From Ganoderma boninense (taxonomy: Eukaryota > Basidiomycota > Agaricomycetes > Polyporales > Polyporaceae): a DNA stretch of 64,000 nucleotides. Each line of letters starts with the position of its first letter. The stretch's first letter is position 1. Of the stretch, positions 56,606 to 64,000 are shown piece by piece. The stretch lies in contig PJEW03000014.1 of the NCBI GenBank assembly GCA_002900995.3, forward strand, positions 409,214 through 473,213, written 5' to 3'. The translations under genes were made by a program, and so were the position numbers. The notes under the pieces were generated by a model that saw only the letters and a list, made by a program, of their open reading frames with translations, searched no databases and was not told the origin of the DNA.

Positions 56606-58305
56606 TTGATTCGCTTCGAACATCAAGACCCCTGGACGACATCTAGGCGACACTCCGTAGGATTCGCCCCGATATTCGATACCAGTCCGGACGACTACCG
56701 GCGACACTCCGACGGATCCGCCCACCTCGAGACCGGATTCGCCCACCTCGAGACCGACCCCAACATGTCCCAGCCCGGCCACCACTCGCCCACGCGGGAC
56801 CACCCACCCCACCTTTCACAACCTGCCCCGCAACGAGCAAGCGGCATTCCGCCAGCGATCGTGAGGTCTTCCCCAGCAGAGGCTGCGAGCTTCGCTACGG
56901 CGCGCTCACACGCGTCTGCACTATCCGGAGACAGTTATCACGGCACCGTCGACTCAGACGGTGTCGAGACGGTACGCCCTCATCCTCAAAATCTTTACCG
57001 TTCGCCCCCGTCTCCATCCCCCCGACGCGTAGGTTCTGCGTCCATGCTCAGCATGGACCAGACCAGCAATGTCCGAGCACCCTTCACAGTGCTCGACGGG
57101 GCCCTGCCTCACTCGACGCCCAATGTCGAGTACGCACAGGTATGGGGTCGGCCAGTGCCCGTCGGCGTCCCAACCGACCTCGACGGCGGCTCCACGCCCG
57201 GTCAGTGCCCAGTCCGTGGGAGCTCGACAGCCCTCACCTCGAGGGCTGCTTGCACAATACAAGACGGCACTGACAACGTACCAGAATTCACTCCAGCAAC
57301 AGGTAGCTCTTCGGTCACAGCAATTGTCTGAGCATGCCAGTGACCTGTCCTCGCTGCATACTCGATCCGACGCTGTGATCCGCGAGTATGCGGAGGAGGT
57401 GCGGGCTGCGCAGTCGCGGACTAACCGCGCGATTCAAGACAATCAGCAGATGCTGTTCGATGTCGAGCGTACTATAGCAGCGTCTCGCAGATCCCTGGGA
57501 CTCCCTCCGCTCCAGACAGCTCTATCCCCCCAGCCATTACCTGTACCCCCTCCGATGTCCCGTTCCGCACCCCCATTTGACGCAGTATTGCGTGACGCCG
57601 CAAGCTACGGCGGACGCTCCCACTCGTCTCCCCTAGCTACAGGTCACGTCTCTGAGACTAGCGTCCGAGCGCCATCGGAACACAACAATCCTCCGCTGCC
57701 ACGCCTGCCATCTGGATTCTGAATTGCTGGATGAATATGACCAGCGAATTGGGCGCGCAGTACGGCAACAAGGGCGGATCACGCAAGCGATCCAACCTAG
57801 CGTAGATAATTTAGCTACTGGGGTGCACAATGTACACATGAATACAGCTCCAAGTGACGGAATGAGAGCCACGACGGCGCCTCGCGGGGCGCCGTATGCT
57901 CAACAGCCACCCCATGTTAACCAGGACCCGTACGCACCATACAGATCAACGTATGAGGCGATCCTGGAGGAACGGCATGAACGCGAGCGTCAGGAGCTCC
58001 GGCGAATGCAACGAGCCGCTGAGGGCGCGATGGCTGCGCCTCGGCCCCCAGCGACTCATGAGGCGGAGCTTGCACCCACGACGTTCGTGCGTTTCCATCC
58101 TGAAATGCACGGACAGTCAGCTTCGCACATGCAATCAGAGCACGTAGCTTGGCATCAGCCACTGCCGATTTACACGGCAGGGCAGCCCTACAGCGTGCTT
58201 CAATCCGCATCGGGATACAGTGATACTATGGCAATCGTCAGCCTAGTGGCGGCGTTACATCAGCAAACTGGGCAGCGAGAATGCAGGATCATACAGGCTC
58301 GGTAG
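56606..58305 (+). pseudogene. retroelement gag N-terminal region, split over three frames
   Basis: Three plus-strand segments follow each other in different frames: 56606-57331 (MIRFEHQDPWTTSRRHSVGF, Pro/Ser-rich), about 57200-57722 (GLLAQYKTALTTYQNSLQQQ, a Gln/Arg-rich helical stretch) and 57724-58305 (MLDEYDQRIGRAVRQQGRIT, then EERHERERQELRRMQRAAEG). The style, a disordered Ser/Pro lead followed by charged helices, fits the gag N-terminus of basidiomycete LTR elements. The gag core with zinc knuckle occurs at 60.1-61.0 kb in the same orientation, so the two may be halves of one gag separated by the 1.6 kb in between. The association is inferred. Confidence 0.45.
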
Positions 58306-58520
58306 GAGTCTGTAGCCATTGTAGTGTATCGTAAGTACCTGACGGACTCCTATAGGATGTCGTAGGGCTTTGTAGGTACCTGTAGCGTAGCACACAAGAC
58401 TTTGTAGGACTATGTAGGGCTCGCAGCGGCTCATTATAGAGCTCTGTAAGGCTCTATAGATCGACCCCCACGCCACGCCAGGGGCATGCAGATGACACAC
58501 TATGGGCCTGTAGGAGCCTA
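58295..58520 (+). repeat. dispersed TGTAGG-type short repeats
   Basis: The words TGTAGG, TGTAG and CTCTGTAGG recur about a dozen times in 200 bp (for example TTTGTAGGACTATGTAGGGC). Similar words (TTGTAGTCCTCTATAAGG) reappear at about 59850, bracketing the unassigned 58.5-59.8 kb block. Confidence 0.6.
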
Positions 58521-59940
58521 CGAGGCTCTGCGGAGAGCGGCGGTGGACGCTGACCTCAATTATTGAAAATCAACAAGCTCAAGCAAACACGATATAAAGG
58601 CAATACAAAATGTATTGCGTTACATAAGTACCACACCGCTATATGTACATTGTCATTAGTACACAACACGTGAACGTGAACGATTCAGGATGGTCTCAGT
58701 ACATCATCATATAGGAGAAACATTGCGAATGGATGTAAGTAGAGCAAGAATCTGGACACACACCTTGTTACCGGTGCACATGCCCGAGGCAGAAAATATA
58801 GCGACGCACCACCGGAGGGCAAATTGCGCACCACTGGAGGGCAAATTGGTCATTGACCCACTTACCTGGGTGCCTCAAAGATCACGTACCTGAATACCTG
58901 AGTAGCATATCGAGGACGTACTGAGTACCTCTGTCCTGAAGACGACGTGCTGGGATGTATAGATGACAAGCCAGCTCACGCACCTTTGAACATTCAACAC
59001 CTCAAACACAACGTGAAGCCCACAATGATAGTTGATAGGAGATCTATGATGTGACACGCATATATGCACCTGGTATAGGAGAGAGCACGACGACAGGCAA
59101 GACGACTCAAACACACTTTTAAGACTACCGGGCCGGCAGCAGAGAATGCGAGCCAGGTTTTCATAGGATTCAGGATTCAGGAGATGGAAGGGTCAGACTG
59201 GTGAGTGAACGAGCGGAGCAAAGGAAGAAGGAGAAGGGTCATAGTGGAGGGAGTCCAAGTCGCGTCGGGGTGAGGTTGAGGACATATAGCAGCTTTATTG
59301 GGAGTTGGATGGGACCATGACGTCATACCGGAACTCGAGCAATGAAACTCGTTGGGGCAATCGAACGGCCGATTGGGGAAGGACAGCCCTCCCCACAATG
59401 AGTGACTGAGTAAACAAGCCTGAGGACTTTGGGGTGAGAGCGAAGGCGAGAGCGACAGCCGTTCCCGGGGATCCGATGCATAAGTGGGTGAGACTAAGCC
59501 TTGCCAGAGTGAATTCAGAGAGCCAGACCGGTCAGAGGTTGGGCAGAGTCTAAAGAGAAGCATGGAAGAGGGAGAGAAAGAATGATTGTTGGTACACGCA
59601 TCCTGACACATGCGTATGGTAGCGGCACAGTCACGGAGGGCAAAATCATATGTGCCTTTGTAGTGCCGTGTAGTTAATGGTCGTGTCCGCCGGACACCCT
59701 GCATGGCCATGGAGGCTTTGGACGTGGCCGATGTATGAACTGCATGGCTCTATAATATTATATCGTATATGATATGAGTCTACAGGTCGCAGTCGTGTCC
59801 TGCTATTGACCGCAGGATCCTACCGGACATGGTCAGAGCCTGCGAATTATTGTAGTCCTCTATAAGGTTGTGTAGCGCCCTGCATCACTTTGCAGGTAAG
59901 TTGCGCTTTTGCTGATGTAGTACTCGTATCACTAACATCC
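58521..59940. other. unassigned block between the two gag parts
   Basis: No supported gene on either strand. Its position between two gag-like segments and between stretches of TGTAG words suggests an insertion or an expanded spacer. No terminal inverted repeats or target duplication were recognised. Confidence 0.35.
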
Positions 59941-59949
59941 ACCTCGATG

Positions 59950-61230
59950 GCCTCCAGCAACAAATAATCAGAAATATTAGACATAAAACTGGGCGATCAC
60001 TCCCTCTGCTCCCTGAGGGAGTGAAGCAACCAAAGATAGAGTTGCCAGAGAAATACTTATGCGGAGTCCAATGACCACCAGTCATTCTATAGCTTGACGG
60101 TGTCCTCAATTAGATGTGGGCCTACAATTTGTGCGGGCCCGACGCTGATATACACAGACTCCGCCACCTTCGCCAGCATTTGACGAAGGACGCTGAGGAA
60201 TGGTATTCCCATGAAGTGGATCACCCATCTATCACAATTGTCCCCTCATTCAAGGAGACAATCTGCGCGATGCATGCACGGTTCATTCACTCTAACATGG
60301 TGGCCAAGGCCACCAAAGCGTTCTCGCGATGTTCGTACGCTGCACGCGGTAGTGTTGAGAAGTATGCGGAAGACCTGAAGCAACGCGCTGCTAAGATGAT
60401 TAAACATCCCAATAAGTACAAAATGAACATGAGATTGTTCCATGGGCTTCCCTCTGCCATGCAGAGAGACCTACAAGTACACCGGGGCATATCCTCAGAG
60501 TATTGTGCATGGGGTATCATTCTCGAAAACGCATGGCAGCTGGAGGAAGCCATAAGCGTACCGGTGGACTGATGCCATGATGTTGAACCAAACATCGAGC
60601 TACAGTCGCCACACTGGCTCCAACCTAAACGACCACCCATGCAATCACATGGACAGCTCGAGGACAACATATCAAGATCATTCTCGTTCCCAATCATGAG
60701 GATGCTCGAATGAACGACGTGACCGCCACTGTTCTATCGACTGAGGACGTTGGTGAACCTGGCCCTGGCTGCGAACACAACCATGGCAGACAATTGCCTG
60801 ACTGACCACATTTCCCACCGCACCCACCAACGCTGGGTCTCTCAGGTATGAAGGACTCAAACACGTGTTTTGCATGCAGGAAGACGGGCCATTTTAAAAA
60901 TGACCCAGTGTGCCCTAAAAATAAGGAGACAATGCAATCAGCTTCAGCTACAATTAGTACCAGGAAGCCGCGGTTCCATGCCCAGCATGTCATCTCCGAA
61001 GCAACGGGAGATGATCGCCACAATTGGGGCAGGTCTCAGTATGACTCGGACGAGTCTCCTCCAGGTTCAGATCATGAACTGGAGGGGGAGGATTTGGATG
61101 AGGCCTCAGAGATATTGCGCACCCACGCCATGTGCATAATTGAGCAAGAAGACGATCACCGGCAGATGAACAATGCAGTCACTATGCGGAAAATGCGAAT
61201 TACCTCCACCATGCCTGACAACAGCGACAA
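59950..61230 (+). pseudogene. decayed Ty3/gypsy-type gag core with CCHC zinc knuckle
   Basis: 60114-60572 encodes a retrotransposon gag core: LTKDAEEWYSHEV, AMHARFIHSNMVAKATKAFS, GSVEKYAEDLKQRAAKM, LFHGLPSAMQRDLQVHRG. A zinc knuckle CFACRKTGHFKNDPVC follows at about 60870. Immediately upstream the frame carries two TAG codons exactly where Trp is expected (reading FY-stop-LDGVLN-stop-MWAYNLCG), and a TGA follows VPVD at 60570, so the gene is dead. It ends where the LTR of the next element begins (61232). Confidence 0.75.
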
Positions 61231-61231
61231 T

Positions 61232-61691
61232 TGTCATGAACGGCACGCTCAGCGCCTACCCCAGCATCTCTCTTTCCCTTTTTGGACTGTTTGCCTCCCG
61301 CGTCGTCCTTATTGTCCTCCGTTGTTTAGCAAACCCGTCCCTTGTTCTTGCCGTACAATAACTCCTGTTACCCATTGTTTCCGTCGTTATTGTACTACAT
61401 ACCATTGTTCTTCCACTGGTTCCCGTGTCTATAGTTACCTATTGTCCCCGGTTCCCATTGTCCGTTACATGTATATAAGGCCTGTACTTTGCTACCTGGA
61501 GACCTCAGTTTTGACCTCTTGTCTCCAGGTAAGCCTCGCTGTATTCTCGCTCGTTAGTTACTCGCTTAATACATCTTGTCTCCAGCCTGACTGTCGAGCC
61601 CTGCTCTGCTCTCGCTGCACAAGTGCTCGTCGATGCCCTTGCTCGTCTCGTAAGCCTCCTCCCTGATCTTACTCAACAGCCAGTCGTAACA
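61232..61691 (+). repeat. candidate 5' LTR of the gypsy element, 460 bp
   Basis: Begins TGTCATGA and ends TCGTAACA, giving TG...CA termini with imperfect inverted ends (TGTCATGA against TGTTACGA). TATATAA at 61472-61478 is a good U3 TATA box, with pyrimidine-rich sequence around. The following TTAGGTCGAAACTTCT would be the primer-binding region, but no tRNA was matched. The partner LTR is outside the window. Confidence 0.6.
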
Positions 61692-62684
61692 TTAGGTCGA
61701 AACTTCTACACGAGCACCGGCGTACTCCACACACATTCTTTCCTTCTCATACGGTACGCACTTAGATCCTCTGTGTTGGCCTAGCGTAGTATGCACTCTA
61801 GTCACACCATCAGACGTGGTCTCAGCGCAACCTGAGGCTTGCCACTCTTAGTGGTACAGTACACGGAAAGCTCCTAACACGAGACCCCAGTACTGACAGA
61901 AGTGGTCCACCTCACAGCGTGGGAGGCTAGAGAAAGGCGGCGAAACAAAGCCAAGGCAGAACACCCTTGGCCTGTGTCTCTTGGGCTAAGACACAGCAAT
62001 AGGCTGAGGAGGCTGAGCAGACAGTGTCGGATTGTGCACCTGCCGTTTCGATTCCTGGTATAGGAAGCGAGACACCCCGTCATCCTGGCTTGTGAAGGAA
62101 AACCACATATCTTCCACCCCACTGAAGTTTAGCACGAATACTTAGCGAACACTCTTGGTGATTGGGTCGTCTGTGCACAACAACCGTGCCCTAACTGGCA
62201 CTGGAGATTTCCTGACACTCCTGAGAATCGCGCACTTATTGCACCTCGCCTATGAGCTGAACCAGAGCACGAAGGTCTCATCCGCGATCACCTCACCAAC
62301 CCTCCAGCACCACCACACCGAGACCCAAGCAGACCCCCAGCTCGCCAAGCTGCCCTTATCGCATCCAGGAATCCCTCATTACGCCCCACCTCACACCCAA
62401 CCTCACAACCCCAGAGTCGTGTCCCAAGTCGAATCCCCAGTCCCGCACGATCAACAGGGTCTCCCATTCTCGACAAGACTCTTGAACTCGTTGCAGAGTG
62501 TCTTGGACAACGACAAACCTCGACTCCTGCTTCCCCCGTTGCTTCAACTTTTAAACTCCCAAAGGCAGAGAAAAAGCCGGAAGTAAAGAAGGAACCCAAG
62601 CAAGAAACCATCAGTCTCAACACTCCACAACCCTCATCCTCTTCATCATCATCGGCTGCACCCAGTCGACCGTCCACACCCGCT
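61692..62684 (+). other. gypsy leader and possible gag N-terminal extension
   Basis: The gag frame stays open upstream of the ATG at 62685 back to a TGA near 62256, reading for example LTNPPAPPHRDPSRPPARQA and GSPILDKTLELVAECLGQ and a Ser-rich stretch. Its protein-like character suggests that gag starts further upstream, perhaps by splicing or a non-ATG start, because no in-frame ATG was seen in this extension. Confidence 0.45.
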
Positions 62685-63521
62685 ATGACTACCCCGGCCC
62701 CTGCCCCACCATTCGATACCTCCAAGCTCCTTACCCAGATCGCCCCACGTGACTATGATGGGAAGTCTGCCCAGGATGGTCTCCGCTTTGTGTCTGCAGC
62801 CCAGATCTACTACACCACCCTCACAGCAGTGGCAGTCGGCACACCCCCGGAAGTGGTATGGATGACCATCCTCAGTAGGCTCACGGAAGGAGCAGCGGCT
62901 TGGGCTGGCCCCCACATTGTCACGCTTGCTGGTGGAACCAGCCCTTGGGCAAACTACAATGCATTCAAAACTGCCTTCAAGGACCACTTCTGCGCAGCCG
63001 ACGACAAAAAGGCTGCCATCGCTGAACTGGTCAAGCTCTGCAAGGTGTATTGCAAGGTTGGCACTGTCCAGGAGTATATGGCCCAGTTCAATGCGACAGC
63101 AGCACAGACCGGCTTCGGCGATGAGGATAAACGCGAACGCTACCGCTCTGGTCTACCCCCCCGGCTTCGGGATGTCCTTGCTACCAGTGCTCACGACATC
63201 TCGGACCTTACCAAGATCCAGAAGGTGGCGCTGTCGCTCGACCAGGCCCTCGTCACCAGAGAGGAAGAACGGCCGAAGTCATTTGGATGGAAGAAGAAGG
63301 GGGAGAAGGCGGCTGCTACTAGAAAAAAGCCGTTCCCAGGAAACTGCTACATCTGTGGCCAGCCCGGACATCGTAAGTATGACTGCCCGCGGTTGAAGAG
63401 TCAGCAAGCTGCTTCCTCGTCCACCGCAACTACGGAAGTAGCGGCTCTTCAGGCCCAGGTCAAGGCGATGGAGGAGAAGCTCGCGGCCCTTACGACTGCT
63501 GAGAAGAAGGAGGGTTTCTGA
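62685..63521 (+). CDS. Ty3/gypsy Gag (capsid and nucleocapsid)
   Basis: 278 residues from the ATG at 62685. The capsid-like part has PPFDTSKLLTQIAPRDYDG, WMTILSRLTEGAAAWAGPH, FKTAFKDHFCAADDKK, EYMAQFNATAAQTGFGD and RYRSGLPPRLRDVL, the usual retrotransposon gag pattern. A basic linker (GWKKKGEKAAATRKK) precedes one CCHC knuckle CYICGQPGHRKYDC. A short coiled coil (LQAQVKAMEEKLAALTTAEK) ends the protein. It packages element RNA in virus-like particles in the cytoplasm. The stop TGA directly follows a slippery heptamer. See the upstream extension for doubt about the true start. Confidence 0.93.
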   Translation: MTTPAPAPPFDTSKLLTQIAPRDYDGKSAQDGLRFVSAAQIYYTTLTAVAVGTPPEVVWMTILSRLTEGAAAWAGPHIVTLAGGTSPWANYNAFKTAFKDHFCAADDKKAAIAELVKLCKVYCKVGTVQEYMAQFNATAAQTGFGDEDKRERYRSGLPPRLRDVLATSAHDISDLTKIQKVALSLDQALVTREEERPKSFGWKKKGEKAAATRKKPFPGNCYICGQPGHRKYDCPRLKSQQAASSSTATTEVAALQAQVKAMEEKLAALTTAEKKEGF

Positions 63522-64000
63522 TTAGAGCCACACTGGACGCTGCGCGTGCCGGCTCTTGTAGTAATAGTCGATTTTCTGTACTGAGTTCCGCGTTTGTATA
63601 TGAGGTAAATCACAGTGGTCAGCACTTTCATATACCGGTACAGTTAATTGGCAAGCAGCGACATAAGGACATAGTAGCAATGGTAGATAGTGGAGCTACT
63701 ACTAAGTTTTTACATAGACGGTTTGTAGAGAAGAACCAGGTTACGATGAGGAAGTTGGCAAGGCCAATTCCTCTGTACAACATAGACGGTACTGAGAACC
63801 GTGATGGGACGATCACGGAGGTCGCCGTGTTGGATATGGCAATTGGAGACCACCGAGAGAAGGTGGTGTTTGTGGTGACAGACATAGAAGAAGAGGATGT
63901 GATCATTGGCCTGGACTGGCTGTGCGAACACAACCCTGAAGTGGATTGGGAACGTGGCTCGCTGCGCCTATCGAGATGTCCAGAGGCATGTCCGGCTCAT
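63503..64000 (+). CDS. Ty3/gypsy Pol, aspartic protease start (runs off window)
   Basis: The frame is -1 relative to gag; it opens after a TGA at 63500-63502 and stays open to the window end. It reads SVLSSAFVYEVNHSGQHFHI, then MVDSGATTKFLHRRFV, the DSG active site of retropepsin-like proteases, and later DVIIGLDWLCEHNPEVDW, the conserved ILG-D-WL-type flap/C-terminal motif. Reverse transcriptase, RNase H and integrase should follow outside. There is no ATG near the frame opening, which fits expression by frameshifting from gag. Confidence 0.9.
63512..63556 (+). promoter_or_regulatory. candidate -1 programmed ribosomal frameshift signal
   Basis: GGGTTTC (63512-63518) fits X XXY YYZ in the gag frame (G GGT TTC) and is directly followed by the gag TGA. 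After a 5-nt spacer (TGATT) comes a hairpin: AGAGCC (63524-63529) pairs with GGCTCT (63551-63556), and inside it ACGC (63537-63540) pairs with GCGT (63544-63547). Slippage by one base gives GGA GGG TTT CTG in the open pol frame. Confidence 0.8.

Larger units (their letters stand above)
61232..64000 (+). mobile_element. Ty3/gypsy LTR retrotransposon, 5' part
   Basis: LTR (61232-61691), leader, gag (62685-63521) and the start of pol with a protease motif are in order on the plus strand; reverse transcriptase and the remainder lie beyond the right edge. It is inserted in or next to the decayed gag of another element, a nested arrangement. All visible coding parts are undamaged. Confidence 0.85.

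Noticed and set aside
1..64000. tRNA, rRNA, CRISPR arrays and bacterial-type operons
   Set aside because: No tRNA A/B-box pair with a foldable cloverleaf, no rRNA-like stretch and no regularly spaced repeats were recognised; the organisation is eukaryotic.

Overview
This window is nuclear DNA from a filamentous basidiomycete, most likely an Agaricomycete. The evidence is many very short introns (about 50-110 nt, GTNNGN...YAG), an Agaricomycete-type multi-spanning membrane protein, a Kyakuja-Dileera-Zisupton (KDZ) transposase, and Ty1/copia and Ty3/gypsy elements. Host genes lie mostly on the minus strand, and roughly a third of the window is transposon-derived. There is one 100-N assembly gap (36572-36671). 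No CRISPR, bacterial operon, rRNA or tRNA was recognised.

Layout. 1-5260: a Ty1/copia element on the minus strand, with gag, protease, integrase and most of RT in one unbroken frame plus a candidate LTR; its RT active site reads YVDN instead of YVDD. 5302-7190: a complete 13-exon, 332-residue membrane-protein gene whose stop lies 42 bp from that LTR. 8.5-11.9 kb: two unrecognised minus-strand genes. 13.9-20.3 kb: a tandem cluster of three, probably four, minus-strand paralogues sharing a Trp-rich C-terminal domain, two clearly with an N-terminal membrane anchor, one with a 22-residue poly-Asn tract. 20.6-23.1 kb: a conserved basidiomycete membrane protein broken by one TGG-to-TGA codon, and a relative. 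24.8-29.1 kb: a decayed plus-strand gene.

29.7-31.4 kb: two 521-bp hAT-type MITEs in opposite orientation, one with a perfect 8-bp target duplication. About 34.2-35.3 kb: a candidate non-autonomous DNA element. 35.6-42.75 kb: a KDZ DNA transposon with arms of about 0.9 kb in inverted orientation, a nearly complete KDZ transposase gene and a second cargo gene running into the assembly gap. 44.4-47.6 kb: a complete RNA14/CstF-77 homologue (mRNA 3'-end processing), the best identified housekeeping gene here. 47.9-56.2 kb: small or unrecognised genes and gene-poor DNA. 56.6-61.2 kb: a broken gag of one retroelement. 61.2-64.0 kb: the 5' part of a Ty3/gypsy element (LTR, gag, start of pol) whose gag-pol junction carries a textbook -1 frameshift signal: a GGGTTTC heptamer abutting the gag stop, a 5-nt spacer and a hairpin.

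Exon maps given below were built by hand from splice consensus, reading frame and family resemblance. Where exon phases close exactly (membrane protein, paralogue C, the broken membrane gene, the KDZ exons other than one region) they are fairly firm; elsewhere the coordinates are outer limits.
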